Positions 8,412 through 18,292 of a DNA stretch of 64,000 nucleotides are shown in pieces. The stretch lies in assembly GCF_029522115.1 (NCBI RefSeq), contig NZ_JAKWFK010000014.1, positions 1 through 64,000 of the forward strand, in the 5' to 3' direction. The notes under the pieces are model-generated. The model ran no database searches. It saw nothing but the letters and a program-made list of their open reading frames with translations, and was not told where the DNA came from. This DNA comes from Trinickia sp. Y13. GTDB lineage: Bacteria > Pseudomonadota > Gammaproteobacteria > Burkholderiales > Burkholderiaceae. Position numbers and translations under genes: made by a program. How positions within the stretch are numbered: the first letter of the stretch is position 1; each line of letters begins with the position of its first letter.

Positions 8412-8439
8412 TTATCGGATGCGCGGGAGCAAAGCTTTA
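8412..8439 (-). promoter_or_regulatory. Candidate sigma28 (FliA) promoter of fliS
   Basis: Read on the minus strand: TAAAGCTT, then TCCGATAA. TAAA is separated from TCCGATAA by 16 nt, while the consensus is 15, so this is a near match. It ends about 90 bp before the fliS start. Confidence 0.5.
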
Positions 8440-8474
8440 GCCTCCCGCTGCCGGGGCCGCCGCAGCCTGCACCC

Positions 8475-8816
8475 TTAAATCGACATCTGCATGATGTCGT
8501 TGTAGGCCGCGACGAGCTTATTGCGAACTTGCAAGCCGAACTGCAGCCCGATGTTCGCCTTCTGCATATCCACCATCACGTCGCTGAGCGATACGTTCGG
8601 CGAACCCAGTTCGAAAGCCTGCGACTCCCCGACGGCTTTGTTCTGATCGTCGCTGATCTTGTCGAGCGAGCTCTTGAGCGCAGTAGCGAAGCTGCCGGCC
8701 GTGGCCGCGCCCGATTGTTCGCCGAGCGCGGCCGCTTTCGACTCGCCGGCCGCCTCGGTGGCCATCGCCTGCATCTGTTGCAGCGCGGATGTGAGCGGAT
8801 TGACTGGCACGGTCAT
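8475..8816 (-). CDS. fliE: FliE flagellar hook-basal body protein
   Basis: 113 residues, the normal FliE length. The C-terminal half has the conserved pattern: [39 protein letters not shown] and [15 protein letters not shown] at the end. FliE joins the MS ring to the rod and is exported early. It is divergent from fliF across a 262-bp region that must carry both promoters. The next gene on the strand (fliS) is 150 bp downstream, and the sigma28-like site lies between them. Confidence 0.95.
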   Translation of the reverse strand: MTVPVNPLTSALQQMQAMATEAAGESKAAALGEQSGAATAGSFATALKSSLDKISDDQNKAVGESQAFELGSPNVSLSDVMVDMQKANIGLQFGLQVRNKLVAAYNDIMQMSI

Positions 8817-9078
8817 GGTCTCTCCAAATCCAAAAAAGGGACGAAAGGCAGACGCCGCACGAACCTGCGACGCACCGACCCATCACGGAGAGTGAGCATA
8901 GCAGCGGGCTTGCCGCCAAACCCGTGAAACTAGGGGGAAAACCCGCTTCTATTCGACTGATTCAGTTGCGACCCGCCATGGATAATCCCCATCGTGAAAG
9001 TGTCTCGCCTTTGCCGGCAGGCTTCGAAGCCGCCGGCGCCCCGGCCCGACACCCCCGCATCCCGGAGAACCCCGACGC

Positions 9079-10896
9079 ATGGATTCGCAGGCTAATTCTT
9101 TGATCAACCCCGACGCCCGCATGGGCCTCGCGAGCGCCCAGCCAGGCGCAGCCGCGGCAGGCGCCTTGCAAGGCGGCGTGGGCGCGGCCGGCGGCGCCGA
9201 GCTAGGCGCCGGTTTCGCCCAGCGCTTGTCGTCGCTCTCGCAGATGCGCGGCAATCCGCGCGCGCCGCTCATCGTCGCCGTGGCCGTGCTGATCGCCGTG
9301 GTCACCGCCCTCGTGCTGTGGAGCCGCACGCCCGACTATCGTGTGCTGTATAGCAATCTGTCCGATCAGGACGGCGGCGGCATCATTGCCGCACTGCAGC
9401 AAGCGAACGTGCCCTACAAATTCTCCGAAGGAGGCTCGGCCATCCTCGTGCCGTCCGACCAAGTCAACGAAACTCGGCTCAAGCTCGCTTCGCTAGGCTT
9501 GCCCAAAAGCGGCTCGGTCGGCATGGAACTGATGGACAACGAAAAGTTCGGCATCAGCCAGTTCGCCGAACAAGTCAACTACCAACGGGCGCTCGAGGGC
9601 GAGCTCGAACGCACGATCCAATCGATCTCGGTCGTGCGCCAGGCGCGCGTGCATTTGGCCATCCCGAAGCCGTCCGTGTTCGTGCGCGAGCGCGAAGCGC
9701 CGACGGCGTCCGTGCTCGTCAATCTGTATCCCGGCCGCATGCTCGACGAAGGGCAAGTTTCGGCGATCACGCATATGGTCGCGTCCAGCGTCAGCGATCT
9801 GCCCGTGAAGAACGTCACGATCGTCGACCAGGACGGCAACCTGCTCACGCAGGCCGCCTCGGGCAACGGCCTCGACGCCGCCCAACTCAAGTACGTGCAA
9901 CAAGTCGAGCGCAACACGCAGCAGCGCATCGACGCGATCCTGGCCCCGCTGTTCGGCGCCGGCAACGCGCATTCGCAAGTGAGCGCTGACATCGATTTCT
10001 CGCAAGTGGAGCAGACGGCCGAGACCTACGGCCCGAATGGCAACCCGCAGCAGGCGGCGATCCGCAGCCAGCAAACGAGCCAGGCGACCGACATGACGCA
10101 AGGCGGCGCCTCGGGCGTGCCGGGCGCGCTGTCCAATTCGCCGCCGCAGCCGGCTTCGGCGCCGCTCGTCGCCGCAAGCGGTGCGAGCGCCACGGGCGCG
10201 GCCCCGACGCCGATCAGCGAGCGCAAGGACGCGACGACGAACTACGAGCTCGACAAGCGCGTGAGCCATGTCGCACAAGCCAAGGGCGGCATCAAGCGCA
10301 TGTCCGCGGCCGTGGTCATCAACTATCAGCGCGTGGTCGACGCCAAGGGCCACGCGACGATGCAGCCGCTCACGCCGGAAAAGCTCGCGCAGGTGAACCA
10401 GCTCGTGAAGGACGCGATGGGCTACGACGCCAAGCGCGGCGACTCGGTCAACATCGTCAATGCGACCTTCTCGACCGAAACCGATCCGCTCGCGAATCTG
10501 CCGTGGTGGAAGCAGCCCGAGATCATCTCGCTCGCGATCCAAGCGGCGAAATGGATCGGCATCGCCATCGTGGCGCTGGTGCTCTACCTGATGATGGTCA
10601 AGCCCGCGATGCGGCGCGCGTTCCCGCCGCAGCTCGAAGGCCAAGCCGCGGCCGAGGGCGCGGGCATCGCGGGTGCGCTGGACGGTCCCGGCGAGCCGGT
10701 GTTGCTCGACGGCGGCTCGCCGACGCCGATCACGACGGCAATGGAACTCGACAGCGACATGGAGCAAAACCTGCTCGCCTTCGAGAACGAGAAGCACAAG
10801 TTCGAACGGAACCTCGATTACGCGCGGACCATCGCGCGCAAGGATCCGAAGATCGTAGCGACGGTTGTCAAGAATTGGGTGTCCGATGAGCGCTGA
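9079..10896 (+). CDS. fliF: FliF MS-ring protein
   Basis: 605 residues. Two membrane helices flank the large periplasmic part: about 62-82 (IVAVAVLIAVVTALVLW) and about 480-500 (IGIAIVALVLYLMMV). Ring-building motifs follow the first helix: VLYSNLSDQDGGGIIAALQ and MELMDNEKFGISQFAEQVNY, then ARVHLAIPKPSVFVRE. The C-terminal tail (YARTIARKDPKIVATVVKNWV) binds FliG. First gene of the fliFGHIJK operon. The start ATG 9079 has GGAG upstream. It overlaps fliG by 11 bases, suggesting coupled translation of the two interacting proteins. Confidence 0.97.
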   Translation: MDSQANSLINPDARMGLASAQPGAAAAGALQGGVGAAGGAELGAGFAQRLSSLSQMRGNPRAPLIVAVAVLIAVVTALVLWSRTPDYRVLYSNLSDQDGGGIIAALQQANVPYKFSEGGSAILVPSDQVNETRLKLASLGLPKSGSVGMELMDNEKFGISQFAEQVNYQRALEGELERTIQSISVVRQARVHLAIPKPSVFVREREAPTASVLVNLYPGRMLDEGQVSAITHMVASSVSDLPVKNVTIVDQDGNLLTQAASGNGLDAAQLKYVQQVERNTQQRIDAILAPLFGAGNAHSQVSADIDFSQVEQTAETYGPNGNPQQAAIRSQQTSQATDMTQGGASGVPGALSNSPPQPASAPLVAASGASATGAAPTPISERKDATTNYELDKRVSHVAQAKGGIKRMSAAVVINYQRVVDAKGHATMQPLTPEKLAQVNQLVKDAMGYDAKRGDSVNIVNATFSTETDPLANLPWWKQPEIISLAIQAAKWIGIAIVALVLYLMMVKPAMRRAFPPQLEGQAAAEGAGIAGALDGPGEPVLLDGGSPTPITTAMELDSDMEQNLLAFENEKHKFERNLDYARTIARKDPKIVATVVKNWVSDER

Positions 10897-11881
10897 AGGG
10901 GTCACGAAGAGCGCGCTTCTGCTGATGTCGATCGGCGAAGAAGAAGCCGCTGAAGTGTTTAAATTTCTCGCACCGCGCGAAGTGCAGAAGATCGGCGCCG
11001 CCATGGCCTCGCTCAAGAACGTCACGCGCGAGCAGGTCGAGCACGTGCTGCAAGACTTCGTCAAGGAAGCCGAGCAGCACACGGCGATGTCGCTCGATTC
11101 GAACGACTACATTCGCTCGGTGCTGACCAAGGCGCTTGGCGAAGACAAGGCCGGCGTGCTGATCGATCGCATCTTGCAGGGCAGCGATACGAGCGGCATC
11201 GAAGGGCTGAAGTGGATGGATTCGCCCGCCGTGGCCGAGCTCATCAAGAACGAGCACCCGCAGATCATCGCGACGATCCTCGTTCACTTGGATCGCGATC
11301 AGGCCTCGGAAATCGCCGCCTGCTTCACGGACCGGCTGCGCAACGACGTGCTGCTGCGTATCGCCACGCTGGACGGGATTCAGCCGGCCGCGCTGCGCGA
11401 GCTCGACGATGTGCTCACGGGCCTGCTCTCGGGCAGCGACAACCTCAAGCGCAGCCCGATGGGCGGCATCAGGACGGCTGCCGAGATCCTGAACTTCATG
11501 CCGAGCATGCACGAGGAGTCGATTCTCGAAAGCGTGCGTCAGTACGACGCTGACCTTGCGCAAAAGATCATCGACCAAATGTTCGTGTTCGAGAACCTGC
11601 TCGACCTCGAAGACCGCGCGATTCAGCTGTTGCTCAAGGAAGTCGAGTCCGAGGCGCTCATCATTTCGCTCAAGGGCGCGCCGCCCGCACTGCGTCAGAA
11701 GTTCCTCTCGAACATGTCGCAGCGCGCGGCCGAGCTGCTGGCCGAAGACCTCGACGCACGCGGTCCGGTGCGGGTCTCGGAAGTCGAAACGCAGCAGCGC
11801 CGCATCCTGCAGATCGTGCGCAACCTGGCCGAGAGCGGTCAGATCGTCATTGGCGGAAAGGCGGAAGATGCATATGTCTGA
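10886..11881 (+). CDS. fliG: FliG motor switch protein
   Basis: 331 residues, the family length. The N-terminal part binds FliF. The middle domain has the EHPQ motif (KNEHPQIIATILVHL). The C-terminal torque helix carries the charged residues FVFENLLDLEDRAIQLLLKEV, the surface that meets MotA. It sits on the cytoplasmic face of the MS ring as part of the C ring. The start ATG 10886 (MSAEGVTKSALLL) lies inside the fliF end; an upstream GTG at 10865 would add seven residues and is less likely. Confidence 0.97.
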   Translation: MSAEGVTKSALLLMSIGEEEAAEVFKFLAPREVQKIGAAMASLKNVTREQVEHVLQDFVKEAEQHTAMSLDSNDYIRSVLTKALGEDKAGVLIDRILQGSDTSGIEGLKWMDSPAVAELIKNEHPQIIATILVHLDRDQASEIAACFTDRLRNDVLLRIATLDGIQPAALRELDDVLTGLLSGSDNLKRSPMGGIRTAAEILNFMPSMHEESILESVRQYDADLAQKIIDQMFVFENLLDLEDRAIQLLLKEVESEALIISLKGAPPALRQKFLSNMSQRAAELLAEDLDARGPVRVSEVETQQRRILQIVRNLAESGQIVIGGKAEDAYV

Positions 11882-12542
11882 TTCGGGCCGCTCGGACAAG
11901 AAGCCCATCTCGGCGTACCAGCGCTGGGAGATGGCTTCGTTCGACCCGCCCCCTCCCCCCGATCCGGTCCGCGAGAACAAGCTCGCGCAGGAAATCCAAC
12001 GCATTCGCCAAGCGGCGCACCAGCAGGGGCTCGCGTCGGGTCATGTGGCCGGTCAGGCCATTGGCTATCAGGCCGGCTTCGACCAGGGCCATGCCCAAGG
12101 GCTGGAAAAAGGCCGCCAAGAAGCGCATGCCGAAGCGGCGCGCCTGGCGGGCCTGGCCGACGAGTTCAAGGCCGCCCTCGAGGGCGTGCAGACCGAGATG
12201 GCCGAGTCGCTCGTCGCTCTCGCGCTCGACATCGCGCAGCAGGTCGTGCGCCAGCACGTCGCGCACGATCCGGCCGCGCTGGTGGCGGCAGCCAGAGACA
12301 TTCTCGCGGCCGAGCCCGCGCTCGCCGGCGCCCCGCAATTGATCGTCAATCCGGCCGACTTGCCGATCGTGGAAGCCTATCTGAAAGACGAACTCGAAAC
12401 GCTCGGCTGGAACGTGCGCACCGACCCGGCGGTCGAGCGCGGCGGCTGCCGTGCGCAAGCGGCCACCGGCGAGATCGACGCCACCGTCGGCACGCGCTGG
12501 CAGCGCGTGGTGGCCGCCCTCGGCAAGGTGAGCCAATGGTGA
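11874..12542 (+). CDS. fliH: FliH flagellar export ATPase regulator
   Basis: About 222 residues. It begins [20 protein letters not shown] with the Pro-rich stretch [10 protein letters not shown], then a Gly-repeat helix ([18 protein letters not shown]) typical of FliH. The V-ATPase E-subunit-like C-terminal domain has [20 protein letters not shown] and [14 protein letters not shown]. FliH binds FliI and docks it at the export gate. ATG 11874 overlaps the fliG stop by 8 bases; ATG 11868 two codons earlier is an alternative. Confidence 0.93.
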   Translation: MSDSGRSDKKPISAYQRWEMASFDPPPPPDPVRENKLAQEIQRIRQAAHQQGLASGHVAGQAIGYQAGFDQGHAQGLEKGRQEAHAEAARLAGLADEFKAALEGVQTEMAESLVALALDIAQQVVRQHVAHDPAALVAAARDILAAEPALAGAPQLIVNPADLPIVEAYLKDELETLGWNVRTDPAVERGGCRAQAATGEIDATVGTRWQRVVAALGKVSQW

Positions 12543-14287
12543 CCGAAGTCACCGTGGAATCGCTGCGCGCGAGCGGCCTGTCGCCGCTCGAGGTCGAACT
12601 CGCGCTGGCGTCGTTCAGCCCCGAGGCGCTGCCCGAAGCGCGCCGTGCGCTGGACCCGGCGGCAAGCGACGATATCGCTTTGGCGGAACGCGAGACGCCG
12701 GGCGACACGTATGACGCCGATATGGATGCGCACCCGCAGGAGGCGCCGGACGACAAACTTGCGTCCGAGCCTACGTCTGCGCCTACGTCTGCGCCTGCAT
12801 CCGCCCTCAAGCACGCCACAGGCGCTCATACAGCTCATGCAGCTCACCGCCCGCACGGCGCTCAGCCGCCCGCGAGCGCCTCGCGCGCCGCCTTCGCGCC
12901 CGACCCCGCGCTCGCGAGCAATCCCCATCTGGGCGCCTGGCGCAGCCGTTTGAATGCGTTGCGCGAACGCAGTGCGCTCGCGCGCCCGCTCTCGGCCTGC
13001 GGACGCCTCACCCGCGCAGCCGGGCTCGTGCTCGAGGCGATCGGCATGCGGCTCGCCGTGGGCGCCGAATGCATGATCGAAATGCCGCCCGGCAGCACGC
13101 TGCCGATGGCCGAGGCCGAAGTGGTCGGTTTTGCCGGCGATCGTCTCTTCTTGATGCCCACGACCGAAGTCGCGGGCCTGTTGCCCGGCGCGCGCGTCTA
13201 TCCGCGCGAAAGCGCGCCCCTCGCCGATCCGCTCGCGGGCGCGAAGCGCCTGCCGGTGGGCTGGGGCATGCTGGGACGCGTCGTCGACTCGTCGGGCCGT
13301 CCGCTCGATGACCTCGGGCCGCTGGACACCGGCGCCGACGCGCCGCTGTCGGCGCCCTCGATCAACCCGCTGCAGCGCGAGCCCATTCACGAGGTGCTCG
13401 ACGTCGGCGTGCGCGCGATCAATGCCCTGCTCACGGTGGGGCGCGGCCAGCGCATGGGCTTGTTCGCGGGCTCGGGCGTCGGTAAATCGGTGTTGCTCGG
13501 CACCATGGCGCGCTACACGAGCGCCGAAGTGATCGTGATCGGCCTCATCGGCGAGCGCGGCCGCGAAGTGAAGGAATTCATCGAACAGATCCTCGGCGAA
13601 GACGGGCTGGCCCGTTCGGTCGTCGTGGCCGCCCCGGCCGACGTGTCGCCGTTGATGCGGATGCAAGGCGCGGCCTACGCGACCTCGCTCGCCGAGTACT
13701 TCCGCGACCAGGGCAAGCACGTGCTGCTGCTGATGGATTCGCTCACGCGCTATGCAATGGCGCAGCGCGAGATCGCGCTGGCGATCGGCGAGCCGCCCGC
13801 GACCAAAGGCTACCCGCCATCGGTGTTCGCCAAGCTGCCCGCGCTGGTGGAGCGCACGGGCAACGGCCCCGAAGGCGGCGGCTCGATCACGGCCTTCTAT
13901 ACCGTGTTGACCGAAGGCGATGACCAGCAAGACCCCATCGCCGATTCGGCGCGCGCGATTCTCGACGGCCATATCGTGCTGTCGCGCACGCTCGCCGAAG
14001 CCGGCCATTATCCGGCGATCGACATCGAAGCCTCGATCAGCCGGGCGATGACGGCGCTCATCGACGAGAAGCATCTGGAGCGCGTGCGGCTCTTCAAGCA
14101 GATGCTGTCCCGTTATCAGCGCAATCGCGACCTGATCAACGTCGGGGCCTATTCGAGCGGGCGCGATGCGCTGCTCGACCGGGCGATCGCGCTGTATCCA
14201 CGCATCGAAGCATTCTTGCAACAGGGCTTTCGCGAATGTGCACCTTTCGCACCAAGCCTCAATATGCTCGATGCGTTATTCGAATGA
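12536..14287 (+). CDS. fliI: FliI flagellum-specific ATPase, with a long N-terminal extension
   Basis: 583 residues, against roughly 440-460 for most FliI. The conserved protein starts near residue 132 ([15 protein letters not shown], then [16 protein letters not shown]). Walker A is [15 protein letters not shown]; Walker B is [17 protein letters not shown]. It is homologous to the F1 beta subunit and hexamerises with FliH/FliJ at the export gate. The first ~130 residues contain an ordered-looking segment ([20 protein letters not shown]) and then a Pro/Ala/His-rich linker. The start ATG 12536 overlaps the fliH stop by 7 bases, so the extension is probably translated. Confidence 0.95.
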   Translation: MVTEVTVESLRASGLSPLEVELALASFSPEALPEARRALDPAASDDIALAERETPGDTYDADMDAHPQEAPDDKLASEPTSAPTSAPASALKHATGAHTAHAAHRPHGAQPPASASRAAFAPDPALASNPHLGAWRSRLNALRERSALARPLSACGRLTRAAGLVLEAIGMRLAVGAECMIEMPPGSTLPMAEAEVVGFAGDRLFLMPTTEVAGLLPGARVYPRESAPLADPLAGAKRLPVGWGMLGRVVDSSGRPLDDLGPLDTGADAPLSAPSINPLQREPIHEVLDVGVRAINALLTVGRGQRMGLFAGSGVGKSVLLGTMARYTSAEVIVIGLIGERGREVKEFIEQILGEDGLARSVVVAAPADVSPLMRMQGAAYATSLAEYFRDQGKHVLLLMDSLTRYAMAQREIALAIGEPPATKGYPPSVFAKLPALVERTGNGPEGGGSITAFYTVLTEGDDQQDPIADSARAILDGHIVLSRTLAEAGHYPAIDIEASISRAMTALIDEKHLERVRLFKQMLSRYQRNRDLINVGAYSSGRDALLDRAIALYPRIEAFLQQGFRECAPFAPSLNMLDALFE

Positions 14288-14300
14288 GGAGTTCTAAGCG

Positions 14301-14753
14301 ATGGCAAAGCATTTTCCAATCAAAACGCTGATCGATCTCGCACAAAACGACGTCGACGCGGCGGCCAAGCAGCTTGGTCGCGCGCAGCGCGAACGTGCGG
14401 ACATCGAAGCGCAGTTGGAATCGCTGGTGCGCTATCGCGACGAGTATCACGCGAACTTCTCGGCTTCGGCGCAGTCGGGCATGCCCGCGGGCAACTGGCG
14501 CAACTTCCAGGCGTTCATCGATACGCTCGACGCGGCGATCGAACAACAGCGCCGCTTGCTCGCAACGGCCGCCGCGCGCGTCGAAGCCGCCAAGCCCGAG
14601 TGGCAGCGCCAAAAACAGAAGCTTGGCTCGTATGAAGTCTTGCAAGCGCGCGGCGAGGCGGAACAAGCGCGCGTCGTCGCGCGGCGCGAGCAGCGCGATG
14701 CGGACGAGCACGCCGCCAAGATGCTGCGCATGCGTCACCAAAATTTGAATTAA
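14301..14753 (+). CDS. fliJ: FliJ flagellar export protein
   Basis: 150 residues, almost entirely an antiparallel coiled coil as expected of FliJ: FPIKTLIDLAQNDVDAAAKQ, then YRDEYHANFSASAQ and an Arg/Glu-rich C-terminal helix ending EHAAKMLRMRHQNLN. FliJ is the gamma-like stalk of the FliI hexamer and links it to FlhA. It follows fliI by 13 bases. AGGAG lies just ahead of ATG 14301. Confidence 0.93.
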   Translation: MAKHFPIKTLIDLAQNDVDAAAKQLGRAQRERADIEAQLESLVRYRDEYHANFSASAQSGMPAGNWRNFQAFIDTLDAAIEQQRRLLATAAARVEAAKPEWQRQKQKLGSYEVLQARGEAEQARVVARREQRDADEHAAKMLRMRHQNLN

Positions 14754-14819
14754 CCGGAATCGAATCGGCGGGCGGCGCGCATGGCGCTGCGCCCTGTCGA
14801 TGAACTTTGAGGCAAAGTC

Positions 14820-16331
14820 ATGTCGCCCTTTTCTATCATCGGGTCTCCTTCAGCTGTGACGGGCACGGCGCTCGGCGCTGGACCGGCCGCGAGCGCACCG
14901 GCGGCGACGTCGTTCTCGCAGACGCTGCAGCAGACCGTCCACTCGCAAAAGCAAGCCGCGCAGCCCAGCGCCGCGCGCAGCGACGCGGCTGCCGGCAACG
15001 GTCCGCAAGACGCAGGCGCGGCGCAATCGGCCTCGAACGGGGTCCATGCTGCGAGCGGCAACGATAGCGATGCCGATAGCGGCGCGAACGCGACGCAATC
15101 GGCCAGCGATGCATCGTCCAAGCCGGCCGCGGGCGAGAGCGCTTCCTCGTCGCAATCGAGCTCGGGTGCGAAGCACGGCGATGCATCGTCGAGCGCCGAC
15201 GCCGCGAATCAGGGACAAAGCGCCGCCGACGCCGGCAATGCCGCGGCTCAGGCAGCCGCCGCGCAAGCAGCGGCGCAGCAACAACAGCAGCAAGCGCAAG
15301 CCGCCGCGAACAACGCGCCAACCGACGGCGCGAGCGCGTCGGGCACCGACGCGACGAGCGGCAGCGCCGTCGCGACGGGGGCAACCGGCAAAGCGGCGGG
15401 TTCGACGCCGAAAACGGTGCGCGCGGCCATCGAAGCTGCGCTGGCGGCGCAGATGGGCATGCAAGGCGCGGGCGCCGCGGCGGGCGCATCCGGTACGCAA
15501 GTGCTGGGCAATACCGGAACGGCATCGGGCACCGGCAACCTCGGCAACGGCGTAGGCTCGTTGCCGCTAGGCTACAAGGCCGTCGCCGCCTTGACGGGCG
15601 ACGGCAAGAACGGGACCGCGGCAGCCGTGAACAGTGCGGCCGAGCAAGCGGCCAAGGCGCAGCCCAATGCGGCAGCGTCCTCGGACAGCGCGGCCGCAGC
15701 GACGGCGCAAGCGCTCGCGGGCGGCGGAGATGCCGGTGCAGCCATCGCCACGCTCAAAGACAACGCGGAAGCGGCGCGCGCCGCCTTGGCCGCGACGCAG
15801 ACGGCATCGGCGAGCGCGGCGAGCGCCGCGGCGCAAGCAGCCGCGGCGGCGGGCTCGCCCAACATGGCGGCCGCGGCCGCTGCGCTGGCGCCGCCGGTGG
15901 GCACGCCCGATTGGGAAGATGCGCTGAGCCAGAAGGTGGTGTTTCTTTCCAACGCGCACCAGCAAAGCGCCGAGCTGACGCTGAACCCGCCCGATCTCGG
16001 CCCGCTGCAGGTCGTCCTGCAAGTGGCCGACAACCATGCGCATGCGTTGTTCGTCTCCCAGCATCAACAGGTGCGCGAAGCCGTGGAGGCCGCGCTACCG
16101 AAGCTGCGCGACGCCTTGGAGGCCGGCGGGCTGGGCCTCGGGAGCGCGAGCGTGAGCGATGGCTTCGCGCGTCAGGCCAACCAGCAGCAGGCAGGCAACC
16201 AAGGCGGCGGCTCGGGCCGGCGCGGGGGAGGGGGCGGCAGCGCAGCGAGCGGCGGCCAAGCGGACGACACCATCTCCGCGGTAAAGGTCAGCACGCGGCG
16301 CACCGTCGGGCTCGTCGATACGTTCGCCTAA
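14820..16331 (+). CDS. fliK: FliK hook-length control protein
   Basis: 503 residues. The N-terminal ~350 are Ala/Ser/Gln-rich, probably the extended ruler part. The C-terminal Flg_hook domain has VGTPDWEDALSQKVVFLSNA and QSAELTLNPPDLGPLQVVLQ; the latter contains the classic L-NPP-LGP-V motif, followed by FVSQHQQVREAVEAALPKLR. Exported during hook assembly, it switches FlhB specificity. It is the last gene of fliFGHIJK. The start ATG 14820 has GAGG upstream. It is distinct from the second FliK-like protein at 5931-7472, which lacks the clear LNPPDLGP motif. Confidence 0.93.
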   Translation: MSPFSIIGSPSAVTGTALGAGPAASAPAATSFSQTLQQTVHSQKQAAQPSAARSDAAAGNGPQDAGAAQSASNGVHAASGNDSDADSGANATQSASDASSKPAAGESASSSQSSSGAKHGDASSSADAANQGQSAADAGNAAAQAAAAQAAAQQQQQQAQAAANNAPTDGASASGTDATSGSAVATGATGKAAGSTPKTVRAAIEAALAAQMGMQGAGAAAGASGTQVLGNTGTASGTGNLGNGVGSLPLGYKAVAALTGDGKNGTAAAVNSAAEQAAKAQPNAAASSDSAAAATAQALAGGGDAGAAIATLKDNAEAARAALAATQTASASAASAAAQAAAAAGSPNMAAAAAALAPPVGTPDWEDALSQKVVFLSNAHQQSAELTLNPPDLGPLQVVLQVADNHAHALFVSQHQQVREAVEAALPKLRDALEAGGLGLGSASVSDGFARQANQQQAGNQGGGSGRRGGGGGSAASGGQADDTISAVKVSTRRTVGLVDTFA

Positions 16332-16690
16332 TGCTGGGTTGACGCTCGACGGGGTTAAGGCTCGGTTGGGCGATGCCGGACTGAGACTCATGCCGGGCTG
16401 AGGCTGACGTTTAGCTAACGGCGCATAGCGCCTCGCCGTCCCGGCTCGATCGACATCGGAATAAGCGACTCGCCGGCGACTCGAGCGCTCGCCGCTTGCG
16501 CAAGAAAGCCCCATCGGCTCGCCTCGGCCCCGACTATCGGGGCCTGCTTTTTGCTGCCCGCTCACAGTGCGGCCGCCGAGCCGGCGCCTTAAACGAACGA
16601 GATGGCGTCGATTGTCCCTTCTTTTCGGCTTATCGCCGATGCCCGCTTTAGCGAACAATTCACCCTAACGCACTTACGCAAAGCATTGTC
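16332..16690. other. Intergenic region between fliK and fliL
   Basis: 359 bases with no gene that I can support. It holds the intrinsic terminator at 16526-16552 and must contain the promoter of the fliLMNOPQR operon. I could not identify a convincing sigma54 or sigma28 site, nor an FlhDC box by eye. Confidence 0.6.
16526..16552 (+). terminator. Intrinsic terminator ending the fliFGHIJK operon
   Basis: Perfect stem GGCCCCGA (16526-16533) / TCGGGGCC (16537-16544) with a 3-nt loop, followed by TGCTTTTT. It separates fliFGHIJK from fliLMNOPQR. Confidence 0.88.
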
Positions 16691-17188
16691 ATGGCATCCA
16701 CGACCGCAAATCAGCAGACCGTCGACGTACCCGCGAAATCGGGCAAGCTCAAACGCATCTTGCTGATCGCTCTCATCGCGATCTTCGCTGCCGGCGCAGC
16801 CGCAGGAGGCATGTACTTCTTCTTGCTCAAGCACGGCGTGAGCAGCAAGCCGGCGCCCCCGCCGCCGCCTCCGCCGCCCGTGTTCTTCGCGCTCGATCCG
16901 ATGACGGTGAACCTGCTGTCCGACGATGGCCAGCACTATCTGCGCGTCGGCCTGTCGCTCAAGCTCGCCAACGAGAAGACGCAGGAAGCGCTGCAGCAAC
17001 ATATGCCCGAGATTCGCAGCCGCATCTTGCTTGCGCTGTCCAATAAGCATCCCGAGGATCTGTCGACCCTCGACGGCAAGCATGCGCTCGCGGACGAGCT
17101 CAAGACGCTGATCGAGAAGCCGACCGACGGGAGCGAACCGCCCGTGCATATCGAGGCCGTGCTGTTCACGGAATTCGTGGTCCAGTAG
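16691..17188 (+). CDS. fliL: FliL basal-body-associated protein
   Basis: 165 residues. A short cytoplasmic start is followed by one membrane helix (about 20-42, ILLIALIAIFAAGAAAGGMYFF). A Pro-rich linker (PPPPPPPPVF) leads to the periplasmic FliL domain with PMTVNLLSDDGQHYLRVGLSL and the end VLFTEFVVQ. FliL encircles the stator and affects torque. The gene begins the second plus-strand fli operon, after a terminator. Confidence 0.93.
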   Translation: MASTTANQQTVDVPAKSGKLKRILLIALIAIFAAGAAAGGMYFFLLKHGVSSKPAPPPPPPPPVFFALDPMTVNLLSDDGQHYLRVGLSLKLANEKTQEALQQHMPEIRSRILLALSNKHPEDLSTLDGKHALADELKTLIEKPTDGSEPPVHIEAVLFTEFVVQ

Positions 17189-17290
17189 GACGCAGCGCCC
17201 GGCCCATGCCGCTCACGCGAGCATGCCGCCGAGCGCAACGCATCCGCTAAGACGCTACTCATCAACCGCAATACAGGGACGAGCAAAGCA

Positions 17291-18292
17291 ATGGGCCACG
17301 AAGAGTTCATGTCCCAAGAGGAAGTCGATGCACTCCTCAAGGGCGTAACCGGCGAATCCGACGCCGACGCCGATCACGGCGAAAAGGCGGGCGTTCGCCC
17401 GTACAACATCGCGACGCAGGAGCGGATCGTTCGCGGCCGGATGCCCGGCCTCGAAATCATCAACGAGCGCTTCGCGCGCCTGCTGCGCCTCGGCATTTTC
17501 AATTTCATGCGCCGCACCGCCGAAATCTCGGTCGGTCCGGTGAAAGTACTGAAGTACAGCGAATTCACGCGCAATCTGCCGATTCCGACGAACCTGAACT
17601 TGGTCCACGTCAAGCCGCTGCGCGGCACCTCGTTGTTCGTGTTCGATCCGAACCTCGTGTTCTTCGTCGTCGACAACTTGTTCGGCGGCGACGGCCGGTT
17701 TCACACGCGCGTCGAAGGGCGCGACTTCACGGCCACCGAGCAACGCATCATCGGCAAGCTGCTCAACCTCGTCTTCGACCATTACACGACGGCATGGAAG
17801 AGCGTGCGGCCGCTGCAGTTCGAGTTCATGCGCTCGGAAATGCACACGCAATTCGCGAACGTCGCGACGCCGAACGAAATCGTCATCGTCACGCAGTTCT
17901 CGATCGAATTCGGGCCGACGGGCGGCACGCTGCACATCTGCATGCCCTATTCGATGATCGAGCCGATCCGTGACGTGCTGACCTCGCCGATCCAAGGCGA
18001 AGCGCTCGAAGTCGATCGCCGCTGGGTGCGCGTGCTGTCCAAGCAGGTCCAGTTGGCCGAAGTGGAGCTCACGGCCGATCTGGCCCAGATCCCGGTCACG
18101 TTCGAGGACATCTTGAACCTGCGCGCGGGCGACGTGCTACCGATCAACATCCCCGAAAACATCGTGGCCAAGGTCGACGGCGTGCCCGTCATGGAATGCG
18201 GCTACGGGCTCTTCAATGGTCAATATGCGTTGCGCGTGCAAAAGATGATCAGCGCAGCGGAAAACACGATTAAGGAAACGGATTATGAGTGA
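17291..18292 (+). CDS. fliM: FliM motor switch protein
   Basis: 333 residues. The N-terminal CheY-P-binding segment FMSQEEVDALLKGV is followed by the CheC-like middle domain (YNIATQERIVRGRMPGLEI, then VDNLFGGDGRFHTRVEGRDF) and a SpoA-type C-terminal domain (LNLRAGDVLPINIPENIVAKVDGVPV). It forms the body of the C ring between FliG and FliN. The start ATG 17291 follows AGGGACGAG. It overlaps fliN by 8 bases. Confidence 0.96.
   Translation: MGHEEFMSQEEVDALLKGVTGESDADADHGEKAGVRPYNIATQERIVRGRMPGLEIINERFARLLRLGIFNFMRRTAEISVGPVKVLKYSEFTRNLPIPTNLNLVHVKPLRGTSLFVFDPNLVFFVVDNLFGGDGRFHTRVEGRDFTATEQRIIGKLLNLVFDHYTTAWKSVRPLQFEFMRSEMHTQFANVATPNEIVIVTQFSIEFGPTGGTLHICMPYSMIEPIRDVLTSPIQGEALEVDRRWVRVLSKQVQLAEVELTADLAQIPVTFEDILNLRAGDVLPINIPENIVAKVDGVPVMECGYGLFNGQYALRVQKMISAAENTIKETDYE

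Noticed and set aside
8817-9078. FlhDC-binding box in the fliE-fliF divergent region
   Set aside because: I could not find both halves of the known imperfect palindrome. A matrix search with a Burkholderiaceae FlhDC motif would be needed.
9493-11082. A 529-codon minus-strand open frame opposite fliF
   Set aside because: No motif or family resemblance and His/Arg-rich; fliF is fully supported on the plus strand.
16625-16690. GCGATAAG- and TAAAG-like strings ahead of fliL
   Set aside because: They are on the wrong strand for fliL and have wrong spacing for FliA.
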